Assembly: GCA_047967505.1 (NCBI GenBank)
Contig: CM106539.1
DNA: 64,000 bases
Source: Dipteris shenzhenensis
Lineage: Eukaryota > Polypodiophyta > Polypodiopsida > Gleicheniales
Strand: one strand, 5' to 3'
In this document: in pieces, positions 1-11,555 of the stretch
Position numbering within the stretch: the stretch's first letter is position 1
Layout of the letters: every line of letters begins with the position of its first letter
Position numbers and translations under genes: made by a program
The notes under the pieces: generated by a model
Told to the model about the DNA's origin: nothing
Databases searched by the model: none
Seen by the model: the letters and a program-made list of their open reading frames with translations, nothing else

Positions 1-1790
1 TCTCTAACCATGTAGGTGAAACATGTACAAAAAGTTCTAGAGGTAGGCAATTTGCAAAAGGTTTGTAGAATGCTTGACTATATAAACAAGTTTTTCTTTG
101 ATAAGGCATATAAAGCATCACTTCTATTGAAGAGGGGAGTCTACATACATGCCACCATCCAATAAGAGAAACGTGGTGAGAGCTTGCTTAAACCTTAGTT
201 GGGAAGACAGGTGTCATAAACACCCCTGCCTTGTTATCAGGGGCACAATCAAAATTAACACTTAACCACAAACAGATTAAGCTTGATTTAAACTTATGAG
301 TGTCGAGTAGAATGGAGTAACCATGAGTGGATTTGAGCTTTTGAGATTATAGAGGATGAATTTGGAAATTTGTAGAAGTAAATAATAATTTAAAATCCAT
401 GGGAAAAAGGGTTATGAATTTGAATAAGTGAGTGAGATTTACGTCATGAAAAAAAAAGAAAAGGGTTTTTTTGGAAGATGAGCTTTTTAAAGCTAATTAA
501 TGAAATGAAAGCATTAAATATTTATCATAAGAACATAGGGAAGGGTATATGAATTTCAACAAATTATATTTAATAGATTAAAAGTAAGAGAGAATAAAAA
601 ATATTTTTTAAAGAGTGGAAATTAATAAGACAATATTGAGGTGTGGTAGAGATAGACATTTAATAAGGAAAATAAGTAAGTGAGAAGAGAGTAAAGTAAA
701 ATCTTATTAAAATAGAAGTAGAAAGCTTTTTTCTAAAAATACCAATTATAGTTATAGGTCACATTAAAGTAAGTACTAGAGGTGTAATTTAGGGGAGGAA
801 AGGAAACAAAATAAAGCTTAAAAGAACAGAGGGGGGAAGGGGGCAGCAAGGGAGGGAGGGGCAAAAGGAAATAGTGAAAAAATAAGGCATAGATAATGGA
901 AAAACGTTTTGGGGAAATAAAAAGGAATAGAACTTAAAGATAATGAAAAAAATGGAAAAGGAGCTAGAAATATAGGGGGGAAGGAAAGGAATTAACTCAA
1001 AGTTATAAGAATGGCGGTTGTTATAAGTTTTAGAATGAAAAAGTGGAAAGTAGGGAAAGGACTTGATCATCCATTGAAGCAGTGTGGCGAGAGGTGATAG
1101 ACCAGCTGCTAACATGCGTTGGCAGTGGAAAACCAAGAAGGGAGGTAGGGGTAAATGGTGGTACATGATGGGTCACAAGCGATGATGGGTAGAAGATACT
1201 ACTGGCATGAATGGCACTAATAGTGAGGAGTTCTTAGAAAGGGGGGGAAGAGAGGCCGCAGATGGTAGAGCCGGTGAGATCATTTTAGCAAAGGAAGGTA
1301 ATGAACTAGGCAACTGAGCAGGGGAGAAAAGCATGGTGGAGAGTGAGAGGGGGGAAGGGGTTATAAGTAGATGGTAATAAGTAATAAGAGTGAGAGGGGG
1401 GGAAGGGGTTATAAGTATATGGTAATAACTAAGTTGGTAGTCGATTATAGGTAGGAGAACAATCAAAACTTAGGTAGGACTGTGGAATTCAAGAGGACAG
1501 CAATCAGGGGCCAAAACGTCAGCAGTCGAGGGGGGAAGACGAGGCAGTATGTCCATCGGGTGGGTGGGGTTGGGCTGTTTGGTTGGGGTTTTGCTTAGTT
1601 AGTTAGGGAGATAACTTAGCAATTAATGGTTAGAAGGAGAGGTAGTTAGGAAAAGTATTGTTAGGGAGAGAAAAAGGGGGGAAATTAGGAAAAATTAGAG
1701 TGAACTTAGGAGAAAACTAGGTTTAAAAAGGGGGGAAAGGGGGAATAGGGGAAAATTAGACAAAATTAGGGCTAATAAGGCAAAATAGGG
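1..1790. other. Non-coding AT- and purine-rich DNA
   Basis: I see no gene here. The plus strand is strongly purine-biased, with many GGGGAAGG and GAGAGG runs. The open frames on the minus strand are Leu/Pro/Ser/Phe-rich low-complexity translations of those runs and resemble no family I know. Confidence 0.5.
1341..1431. repeat. Tandem duplication, about 47-bp unit, two copies
   Basis: A unit beginning GAGTGAGAGG and running through GGTTATAAGTA, ATGGTAATAA occurs at 1341 and again at 1388. The copies differ by a few bases (AGTAGATGG against AGTATATGG). Confidence 0.75.
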
Positions 1791-1806
1791 ATAGATAGAG
1801 ATAGAG

Positions 1807-1872
<66 letters not shown>
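1791..1872. repeat. (GATA)n passing into (GA)n microsatellite
   Basis: Irregular GATA units to about 1826 are followed by an almost pure AG tract to 1872. This is a compound simple repeat. Confidence 0.95.
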
Positions 1873-1874
<2 letters not shown>

Positions 1875-3006
1875 CTTTAGATCTTGTCAAGTGTCCCAAA
1901 GCTTGCTCCCATATGAGGTAGGTTTTGTGGCATCTTCCCAGCTAAGGGATGAGTAGTAGATCTAGTCATAGGGAATGATTTGGTGATGGCATCATGAATC
2001 ACGGACACTAGTATGTTTGAGGCAAGAGCGAGGTCCACATCATCTCTCAAGATGTCACTAGCCCGTGGGATAAGTGGCTCATGTATACAACATCAAAGGT
2101 GTGATTTAAATGTACTTGAACCTAGGTGGGGGTAGGTGGATCACATACTATGTCTGGTAGTGTAAACAAGACAAAAAATGACAATGGTATCGACCAAGAG
2201 AGGAGAAGCAACTATAAAATCACATACTTGTGTTACAAAGATCGGTGAACCCATCAAGTAGTCTACAATACTATTGACTCCTCAAGCCCTCTAGACAATA
2301 GCCATCACTGAAGATCATTGTATATGATTAGGTTGTGTATCATGGTGAATCCTTTGAGTGGCTCACTATCTTGAGCTCTACTGGGTCTAACTCTAGCACT
2401 TGGAGGGGATCTGACTCAAAGTCAAGCAGCTCCACCTATTTATTCCCTATACGTGCATTGAAGCCACCAATAAGGAGCACCTCTCCCTATCTAGAAAACT
2501 CTACAATGTCTTCATATATACTCTCATATGGCCTATGACCCTCTGTAGTGGCCTCATGCGCATAGGAGGATGTGTCGAGGGGAAAAGAAAAATTGTTCTT
2601 AGTGATTTCATATTCTTTGATCTCTTCCTACATTCAGACGCTCGTCTATTGGACCCGCTTGCATAGGCCACCATTTTCGAATGTCTATTTTGACGGATGG
2701 GGGATGGGTCAAAATTGCTACTTGCAAAGTTTTGTGTGATTCAGTGAAGGATTCTCCAAGTTATAGATCTCTGCTAGTCTATCCAATGGCAGCTCCACTG
2801 TTGCCACATGCTACAATGAGAGGGTGGTTGGGGGAAGGTGGTTGCAAGATAGGAGAAGAAAGATTGATGGTTTTGCTGAAGACTATTTCAGCTTACTCCA
2901 AGCCTTAAATGGATCCCTAAAATAGGGAAGGAGGTCCTTGGGAAAGGATGGAGCATCCGTTTGGAGCCCTTTGTTCTTGGCTAGAATGGTGGGTAGCACT
3001 AAAGAG
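1873..3006. other. Intergenic, no recognisable gene
   Basis: Short plus-strand open frames (67 and 75 codons, near 2335 and 2681) have no recognisable motif, no homologue I know, and no exon-like splice context. I see nothing else here. Confidence 0.45.
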
Positions 3007-3253
3007 CTCGGGGGGGTCACTATGTATAAACCCTCTATATCACATGCATTCAAGGACTATATTTAAAATCCCTTATCTGTAAATTTTTTCATTAATAAAA
3101 TGTACCCCTTTTCTATACAAATCTGTAAATTTTTTCCAAAACTATTCTGAATAGTCCCTTATGTATATTTATTTCTGTAAATTTTAGGAATAAAAAATAT
3201 CCTTCTGTTGAACTCATGTGATAGGGTTACATATGATGAGTTACCCCCCCGAG
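3007..3253. mobile_element. 247-bp MITE, copy 1 (hAT-like, 8-bp TSD)
   Basis: The element begins CTCGGGGGGGTCACT and ends with its inverted counterpart AGTTACCCCCCCGAG, a 15-bp terminal inverted repeat with one mismatch. It is flanked by a perfect 8-bp direct duplication, CTAAAGAG (2999-3006 and 3254-3261). The interior is AT-rich and non-coding. The second copy at 49276-49522 has exactly the same length and is inverted relative to this one. By eye I count 16 substitutions and no indels between them. An 8-bp duplication is typical of the hAT superfamily, so the class is an inference; no transposase for it is visible in the window. Confidence 0.9.
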
Positions 3254-3909
3254 CTAAAGAGTTAATTCAAGTTCACACAACCAAACCTTTGTCAGTTGAT
3301 TAGCCCTCAAATTTTCCTGCATGCGGCCAGGCTCTAGGGAGTCTTTAGATTAAATAAAGAATGTCATATGACCCGACCTTACTTTGGTCTATGAAATTCT
3401 TTAACATTATAAAGCATATGCCTTTATTTGATTTTGTACACGTACTCTATAAAAGGATCCAGGGGCTCCACCAAAGCAAACTGCTCCTAAGTACTCTACC
3501 AGATCATCGACCTATGACGAATAGGAATCGTTATGCGTAGGGTGAGGGAGAAGCAAAGGAAGGCAAAAAGAAGTGGAGGATGAGCGATTAATCTTGTTCT
3601 TCTTGTGTGTTATTATGGGGAGAGGAGAAGAGGGAAGTCAGCATTCGGAGCAAAAGAATAGCGCACCCCTTGATGTGGCTGTATCGTGAACAGTAGAGCA
3701 GTTGCCAGAAGGATCCTGCATAGCTCTGGATGGAATCGAACGTGGAATGGATGGACCGCATGAGGTCTTTTGTTCTTATTCATGACAAGCTAATCGATTG
3801 ATCAAGCTTGCAACAATTGATTGGTCGAGTAGTGAACTGGCTAGTACAATCGCTTGTCCAAAACGCAATGGAGGTATGATGTCATGTTGTAACTACCTAC
3901 AGATTCTCT

Positions 3910-3910
<1 letters not shown>

Positions 3911-3962
<52 letters not shown>

Positions 3963-3994
3963 AGGGAGGGAGGGAGAGATGGAGAGAGAGAGAG
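3911..3994. repeat. (GA)n / (GGGA)n microsatellite
   Basis: An uninterrupted AG run passes into GGGA units and then back to GA. The Glu/Arg-rich open frame across it is a translation of the repeat. Confidence 0.95.
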
Positions 3995-4742
3995 AAACAA
4001 AAAGCCATGTCTCAACTTCTAAAAAAGGGAATTGACCCATCCAAAAGTAGAGCTTAGGAATTTTGAAAATTCCTTAAAAAGTTTGAATAATCACAAAACT
4101 TGGGCCAACTAAATCCTTAAGCACTCTCTCTAGGAGATTCAGTGCTAATAAAGCATTTCCCAAACATCACAACAATAAGATTTAATTAAGTAATAACCAT
4201 GGAAGGGTATAAAGATTACATTAACTTTTGGGGGTACTGTGACATGAAGTTGGGGGTAATAAACCTCATGCACCTCTTCACTCCTGTTGCTTTCGAACTG
4301 AGTGATAGAGATATCACTGGGAAAGGAACATTAAAAGAAGCTTTTATACCAAGAGACCACACCATACTATCCTCCCTTATATGAGAATGAAGATGGTAAC
4401 ATCCCAAGTGATGTTGTACTCAAGCTTAGGGAGAAGGAAAGGATCAATAGAGGCCATAATCTTAGCAAGCCGGTCTGTGCCAAAGAGAAGAGTGATACGT
4501 TGTTGAAAGAAGATCTTGCAGCTCAGCATGACATAAACTGATATATATCGAGGAGTTTGAAGGGTCTGATTGGGTCGGATGGGTAGGTTCTAGGAAAACA
4601 TCGCACCTCCTTCATAGATACCTTTACAATTAGCTCAAAACACTCTACAAACTATCATTAGACATAGAGACCCATAAATTTCAGCAGAGACATGATATAA
4701 AATATTCAATCACATATTGAGATACGCCTTGAAATGGGCTTC
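3995..4742. other. Unassigned; possible leader of a second LTR element
   Basis: No convincing gene is present. On the minus strand this stretch lies just downstream of a primer-binding-site-like motif beside the 1.1-kb LTR, where a 5' leader would sit. A short minus-strand frame starting near 4455 is soon broken by stops. I cannot assign it to gag. Confidence 0.3.
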
Positions 4743-4753
4743 GCTCTGATATA
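4743..4753 (-). other. Primer-binding-site-like motif
   Basis: Read on the minus strand, the sequence is TATATCAGAGC. It matches the last nine bases of the initiator-tRNA-Met primer-binding motif TGGTATCAGAGC used by many plant LTR retrotransposons. It sits immediately past the minus-strand 3' end of the adjoining LTR. Confidence 0.45.
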
Positions 4754-4756
4754 AGT

Positions 4757-5900
4757 TTCGTAAGAAATAGAGAAGTGGTCGGAAAGATATGGGCAATTTA
4801 TTGGACGGGCATAAAAACTATCTCCATGCTTAGACTTCATCAACGATCCAAAACCCATAGAGGTCGCCTAGGATGGAAAAAATAGCTCCCTTTGTGACTT
4901 GAGAAAAAGATAAACCATGTACGCGCAATGAGTGGCCGAATAGACAACACTTTTGAGCACTTTGGAAGAGAAAACAATGGAAAAAGGGAAGAGACACTCA
5001 AGAGAGAGAACCTGAAGTGACTTTATTACCAATAGAGTGAGACTCCACTCCAATGCAACTCAAAATACTACAAACACAAGGTAGAAGAAGAGGTTTCATA
5101 CGTACAAGAGGGAGCGAAAGCTCCAAGACTACTCATAGAGAGAGAATGAACAAGAGAGAGATGGACTCAAGAGTCTACATAAGAGAATATCTACAAGAGG
5201 GAGAGAAGGCTCATGGAAGGCTTGAGGAGACTAGGGCTACAGCAACATGAGGCCTAATGGTGGAAGAGATGATGAACAAGGGAGAGGAGGGCTCCTTTTA
5301 TAGAGATTTTGTCACCCACATTCACCCATTTACAATTGCTGCCTATAAATTCCTTTCCCCATCAATCACATGAGCATGTTTGTCACTATCCATGTCCTTT
5401 TGCCATGTGTCCCATCAAAAGATGCTCAAGACTCTTAAAATATTGAGAAATTCAAGAGTCTCCCCACATGGAGCCCATAGGGACCCTCTCTTTTCCATAT
5501 GTCCACACCCTCCTTATTCCACATAGGAATTCTAGAAGGATTCCTCTTAACTCCACACTCCTCCACATGCCTTCCATATGCTTGGCATGTGGCCTCTCTT
5601 ATATTATTGGAACACATGGACATGAGCCCACCTCTTTATATGACTCACTCTTCCTATTTTCTAAAAACCCCATAATATCCTATACACAAATAACTCTCGC
5701 CCCATACCAAAGTATTTATAATTCATATCTATGGTATTTACAATGATCCATTCCACTCATCCTCTCAATCCTATACAAATATCTTAGAAAATAGAAATAA
5801 GTGAGAGCCACTAGGCTATCACTTGATACTCAAACTCTTATCAAACATAGAAGAAAACAATACCAATGCCAAATAAAAAATATCAATTTTTGGCATCACA
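4757..5900 (-). repeat. Gypsy 3' LTR, about 1.1 kb
   Basis: The minus-strand sequence starts TGTGATGCC at 5900, the usual TG start, next to a polypurine tract. The 5420-5900 part is repeated at 10204-10655. The promoter-proximal, R and U5 parts (4757-5419) exist only in this copy. The far boundary is estimated from the primer-binding-like motif and is uncertain by several bases. Confidence 0.7.
5295..5302 (-). promoter_or_regulatory. LTR TATA box
   Basis: The minus strand reads TATAAAAG, followed by GAGCCC, about 600 bases from the LTR start. This is a reasonable U3/R position. Confidence 0.55.
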
Positions 5901-5914
5901 TCTTTCCCCCCCCC
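5901..5914 (-). other. Gypsy polypurine tract
   Basis: The plus strand reads TCTTTCCCCCCCCC directly beside the LTR boundary. On the minus strand this is a GGGGGGGGGAAAGA tract abutting the 3' LTR, the expected plus-strand primer. Confidence 0.75.
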
Positions 5915-5953
5915 TACAGATCCTCTCTAGTGATAGAGAGGGTCTACTGGCCC

Positions 5954-8900
5954 TCAAGGTGGTTGACCATAGAAGAATTTAAGGCGATACTCATTGGTGC
6001 GTCCGGGTATCACCATGCCATCAACATCCTCAAGCTGATAGGTTCCATTCATGAACTTCTTTTTGACTCAATATGGTCCCTCCCATCGGCCGATAAACTT
6101 CTTTTCTAGCCGCTTGTCCAGACGGCTATCAAATCTCATGACCAAATCTCCTTCTGCAATATCTTTCTTCTTGTGTAATTTTGTGTCAAAACGGTCCTTG
6201 CACCTATTTTGAGAAGCTTCCAAGTTTTATAAGGCCTGTAATATGCATTCATCCAAGGCTTCTAGTTGTACCAAGCGTTGAGCATAGGCATCCTCCTGTC
6301 CTTCTTTTCTTGCAACAGCAGTGCGAACACTATGTATCTCCAATTCAATGGGCAAAATGGCTTCTACTCCATACACTAGTTGGAATGGTGTAGAGTTCCC
6401 AATAGCTAGCTTGTGTGTGGTTTTGTAAGCCCATAAAACTTCTGCCAAGTGCCTATCTCAATGCCTTTTCTTGGTGTCTACAAGCTTTCCCATTGAATTG
6501 CACAACAATCCATTTGTTTTCTCTGCCAAGCCATTACCTTGGGGATAGTATGGTGTGGACATGCTATGATTTATCTTTAGCTTATGCACCACATCTTCAA
6601 TTAGTTCATTTCTAAAAGAGGTTCCTCCATCAGTGAGAATTTCCAAAGGACAACCAAAGCGTGAACAAATTTGATCAGAGAGAAATTTTGCAACTATGCT
6701 CGCCTTGCTATTGATTGTGACCTTGGACTATGCCCACTGAGTCGCATAATCTGTGGCCACCAATAAATAATGCTTTCCTTGAGATGAGTGAGGGAGTGGT
6801 CCCACAAAGTCCAACCCCCACCTCTCAAATGGTCCATATGCTGGAATAGGCTTCAAGGGCCCACGAATCAACTGTCACTGTCCAAACTTTTGGCATACTT
6901 CACAACTTCGACACCATTCATATACATCCTTATCGAGGCATGGCCAAAAGCAACCTGCATTAAGAATTCTCCTAGCTATGCTCGCTGAGGCAAAATGATC
7001 GGAGCATTCATGACACATTTCTAGGATTCTCCTAGTCTCCATGGGATGGACCACCCGACGGAGCACCTTATCTTTTCCTAATTTATAAAGAATGTCATCA
7101 ACAATAGTATAGCGACAAGCCTTCCTTACCAATCTCTGCTTCTGTTGTGGAGTTAACCCTAAAGGAAAGATGCCTTCTTCCACATATTGCTGAACATCTT
7201 ATAGTTCTGGCCATCCAATGTCTACCAAAGAAACCACCCCCTGGTCTTGTACTACAATGGCTTGAGTAGCTAACTCATCTGCCCCTTGATTTTCTTACTT
7301 GCAAAAATCAAACTGACTACATAGTGCCATAGCCTTTTGACTAAGATTCTTCAAATGAGGACTTCTTGTCTTGTAATGCCCTTGCATTTACTTTATAATA
7401 AGCTGAGAATCTCCTCTTACTTCTAATTCTTTAACTTGACTTTGAAGCTGCAGCCCTCCAAACCAAGAATCAAAGCATTATACTCAGCTGCATTGTTAGT
7501 TGTGATACCTGGAAGCTCTTGTCCTCTTGCCCTTACCTCTTGACCTTCAGAATTCATCAAGACTATCCCCTCGGATTCTTGTTGGCGTGAAGGACTAAAA
7601 GCTCCATCAAAATACAGGACAAAAGTTGTTGGTGGTGTCTCCCTTTCATCATTAATGTCCTCCTTATATTTCTTTTCTTCTCTTAGATTCCTGCCGTCCT
7701 GTGAGCAAATCTGCCATAGTGGACCTAGTGGTATTTTCAATGACAAAAGAGAAAGAGAACTCTTGAAGCTTTGACAATCATTTTGCAAATCTCCCCCTCG
7801 GATTAGGCTTGCGAACTAGATATGCTAATACAGACTGAGAGGTAAGGAAGAAAAATGGCCGAGGTAATAAATAGGAGCGAAACTTTCTGACTGAAAACAC
7901 CAAAGAGAGGGCTTGCTGCTCCATTTCTTCATAACTTGTTTCCACCTCTGTAAGCTGTCAGCTGGCATAATAGATGGGTTGCATTCTACCTGCCTCTCCT
8001 TTTTGTAGCAATACAGCACCAACTGAATGCAAAGATACACTTGGATTTACATAAAAGTCTTGAGACCAATCAGGGGGCTTCAATATTGGGCCCTTACGCA
8101 TGGCCTCCTTAAGTTTCTGAAAAGACTATTGTTGCTCCAAACCCCATTGGAAAGAAACTCCTTTTCTTGTCAACAAGTTCATGGGATGCACTATCTTTAT
8201 GAAATCATCACAAAAGCGTTGATAATACTTGCTTTTTCCTAGAATTTTTTGAACACCAGTGACACTCTTAGGACTTGGCAATGCCATGATTGCTTGAACC
8301 TTGTCAAGATCCATTTGTAGGCCTTTTTCAAACACAATATGCCCCAATAAGACTACTTTTGTTTGAGCCAAATGACACTTGCTAGGATTTAGACACCCTT
8401 TTGCTTCATCAATCCTAGCTAAGGCCATCTTTAACTTCTCCATGTGACCTATGCACCAAGAGTAAATGCAAAAATCATCCAAAAACACCCTTATGAACTT
8501 TCCCAAGTAAGGCTTGAGCACTTGACTCATGAGCATTTGAAATGTAGCTGGTGCATTGGTCAACCTAAAAGGCATCACTCTATAAGCAAAAACTCCCCAA
8601 GGTGTGACAAATGATGTTTTTTGTGATCTTCCTCCTGAATACAAATTTGAAAGTACCCAAAATACCCATCACATACAGAATGCATCTCATGCCCTGCTAC
8701 TTGGTCTAGTATTTTGTCTTGGAATGGCAAAGGAAAATGATCCTTCTTAGTGCATGCATTCAAAGGACAAAAGTCCACACAAACCCACCACTTAATTCTT
8801 TCTTTGGTGTGACAACTATAGGAGATATCCATTCTGAATTATCAATAGGAAAGATGAATCCCGCCTCAAGTAGTTGTGTTACCTCTATCTTTAGTCCCTC

Positions 8901-10203
8901 AGCTTGGATAACCCCCAATCGCCTTAAGCATTGCACAACTGGCTTGCTTTCTGGATTCAACTCAATCTTGTGCTCCACAAGAGAGACTGGTCGAACTTGT
9001 GAATAGCTTGTTGCAAAGAGACATGGAAAATCATCTAACATATCCAAGTACTGGAGCTTCTCACTACCTGATAGAGAATCACTAAGAAGCTCTTCATTGC
9101 ATTGGCATCGTTTAGTGTGCTCCACATCCTCCACATGAAGTGTCTCTACATGATCTTCTTGTACCACCACATTGTTCCCTCCTGACTCATCCCGATCAGC
9201 ACCAAGACAAAGACCAAAGGCCACTCCTTCCACCTCACCCTCTGAGCTGGACTCCTCGGAGCTACACCCTATCTCTTCTTCTTCATCAGTTAAGTCAGAG
9301 CTCGAACTCTCTGATTTTGAAGACGACTCCTTGACAACTTTCTTTTTGCGACTTTTGATGTTATATCGCACCTTCTTATCATTAACCTGCAAAATCAATT
9401 CTCCAGTATCCCACTTTTGAACAACCTTCACCTTGCGTAGCCAAGGCCTTCCCAAAATCAATGGATAGGCATGTGCCTCTGGTTTGGTAGGGATCACCTG
9501 AAAAGTAGTCGCCACAAAAAAATCCACATACATCCACTTCTAGATTCTTCACAACTCCCAAGGTCTTAACCCTAGTGTTGTCAGCCAATTTGATGCGATA
9601 AGGAGAGGTAGTACTAGAGTATTTTAATTCAGCATCTATCATGGTCTTCTCATGACTCATGACATTAATTGACACACCTCCATCAATGTACACATTAGAG
9701 ATCACTTGACCATCAATGATCACATCAACCACAGGTACATCACCACCAACATCTATATCTACCTTTTGAACATCAGAAATGCCATTTTTCTTCTTTTTCT
9801 TCTTTGACGCTCTTGTGCTTGCTAGCTTTCCCCATTCCTTCCATAGTTTTGTAGACAAAGCAAGTAATTGACCAAAGGTGATATGAGCTTCCTTTACTTT
9901 AAGGTCAGACAACAAGTCATAGCTTCCAATGCCTTGTCCTAAAGGAAATTCTAATTGGTTAATTCTCCTTCTAGATGCCTTCTTTTTCTTACTACGGTGT
10001 TCCTCTTCCTGATGTTCCTCATCTACTTCTTCCTTGCTTTCTTCTTCTTCTTTTGCTTTACCATGCCCCCGTTTAGCCATCATTACCTCTCTTTCCTCAT
10101 CCCCTGAAGAAGCTTCTAACAAGGATACTTGTTTTTCTTCTTTCTTTCTCAATCTCGGACACTTAGGGTGAAAGTGACCTTTTTCATTACATTCACACCA
10201 AGT
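5954..10203 (-). pseudogene. Gypsy gag-remnant/pol polyprotein, broken
   Basis: Read from 10203 down, the frame starts with a gag zinc-knuckle remnant (C-x4-H-x4-C visible). A Lys/Glu-rich linker follows, then a protease with DGG in place of the usual DTG/DSG (near 9670) and the conserved ILGRPWL motif (near 9450). Reverse transcriptase covers about 8900-8130 with FLDDF as its catalytic motif. A first RNase H (about 8090-7800) has lost its expected acidic residues. A second, archaeal-type RNase H (about 7650-7440) keeps YFDGAF and AAEYNA. The integrase has a zinc-binding segment (about 6980-6880), a core (about 6780-6300) and a GPY tail near 6080. Lesions visible are frameshifts near 9530, 8790, 8610 and 7440, and in-frame stops at 7199-7201, 6875-6877, 6458-6460 and 6068-6070. 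It is clearly non-functional. Confidence 0.85.
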
Positions 10204-10655
10204 AGATGCTCAAGACTCTTAAAATATTGAGAAAGTCAAGAGTCTCCCCACATGGAGCCCATAGGGACCTTCTCTTTTCCATATCTCCACATCCTCCTTA
10301 TTCCACATAGGAATTCTAGAAGGATTCCTCTTGACTCCACACTCCTCCACATGCCTTCCACATGCTTGGCATGTGGCCTCTCTTATATTATTGGAACACA
10401 TGGACATGAGCCCACCTCTTTATATGACTCACTCTTCCTATTTTCTAAAAACCCCATAATATCCCATACACAAATAACTCTCACCCCATACCAAGGTATT
10501 TATAATTCATACCTATGGTATTTACAATGATCCATTCCACTCATCCTCGAAATAAGTGAGAGCCACTAGGCTATCACTTGATACTTAAACTTATATCAAA
10601 CATAGAAGAAAACAATACCAATGCCAAATAAAAAATATCAATTTTTGGCATCACA
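10204..10655 (-). repeat. Gypsy 5' LTR, truncated to part of U3
   Basis: It is homologous to 5420-5900 but lacks about 29 bp near 10548. It ends abruptly at 10204, where it joins the gag zinc-knuckle codons. The TATA box, R, U5 and primer-binding site are absent. Confidence 0.85.
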
Positions 10656-10676
10656 ATACCTTTTGTAATTTGTGAT

Positions 10677-10770
10677 TTTGCAAACATGCTAAGGAGAAAA
10701 TATGATTAAGCATGCTAAGGAGAAAAGATGTTGTTTTGCAAACATGCTGAGGAGAAAATCTGATTAAGCA
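10677..10770. repeat. Short direct repeat, two copies
   Basis: A 36-bp sequence starting TTTGCAAACATGCT occurs at 10677 and again at about 10735 with two substitutions. A partial copy lies between them. No gene is present between 10656 and 11091. Confidence 0.7.
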
Positions 10771-11111
10771 CCAAGCATGGGAGGGTATTAACCTCCCTTA
10801 GCTTTTGTGAGTACCTTTTATAGTCTATTGTTTTTTTATTATAAAGCATTATTTGTAGAGGCAAATGTCTTTTTAAATTATAAATACCAATTATAAAGTG
10901 AACATAGAATGAATAGTGCCACATACTCTCTCTCTCTCTCTCCACACTTCATTCTTTTGCATGCTTTTTTCCTCCTTAGATTTTTGAATATGTAATGGGA
11001 TGGATTCTTTGATTTCAACTTGAGATGGGATGTGATAGATTGCTGTACTTTAACTTGATATGCAAGCTTGCAGCATCCAAAGAATGCATAACACAACAAC
11101 ACAAAGCAACT

Positions 11112-11370
11112 ATAGATGCGCTTGGTAGATGCGCAAAATAGCGGGCACGTCTATAGGCGTTGCTTTAGTAGAGGAATTACGAGCACGTCTAAAAGTGCGT
11201 CTAACAACTCGTCTATTTGCACGTGTATTAACACGTCTATTTGCGCGTTTAAACTGAGAAAATACGGGCCCATCTAACATTGCGTCTATTTGCATGTGTA
11301 TTACCGCGTTTATTTGCGCGATTACACTGGGAATTAGACGTGCATTTAGATGCGTAGATAGACGCAAACT
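11112..11370. repeat. Element B left subterminal motif cluster
   Basis: Repeated CGTCTA / TAGACG hexamers, often preceded by G, C or A, are spaced roughly 10-25 bp apart. They resemble the TnpA-binding subterminal repeats of En/Spm. Binding is inferred from family knowledge. Confidence 0.8.
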
Positions 11371-11555
11371 AGAGAATACAGAAAGTGAGATTTTGGTGTA
11401 CATCATTGCTTTCCAAACATTGCCCATGATTACCAAAGCACATAATTTTAACAAAAACATCAATGCTTTTTTGCAAGCCCACATATACAAGAATTAAGTG
11501 AGGTAAGGAGAATGAGACAATATGTAAAATAGTTTTGCCAATATCAATGATGGGG

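Larger units (their letters stand above)
4757..10655 (-). mobile_element. Decayed Ty3/gypsy LTR retrotransposon
   Basis: The minus-strand order is truncated 5' LTR (10655-10204), a gag zinc-knuckle remnant fused directly to it, protease, reverse transcriptase, two RNase H regions, integrase with a GPY/F tail, polypurine tract, and full 3' LTR (5900-4757). RT before integrase identifies Ty3/gypsy. The dual RNase H suggests the Tat/Ogre group (inference). A deletion removed most of gag, the primer-binding site and the promoter, R and U5 parts of the 5' LTR, so this copy cannot make a genomic transcript. The two LTR copies also differ by many substitutions and a roughly 29-bp indel, indicating an older insertion than the copia element at 41781. 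Confidence 0.85.

Noticed and set aside
2335-2908. Two plus-strand frames of 67 and 75 codons as possible small genes
   Set aside because: They show no motif, no splice or codon context and no relation to neighbouring genes. Such lengths are expected by chance in AT-moderate DNA.
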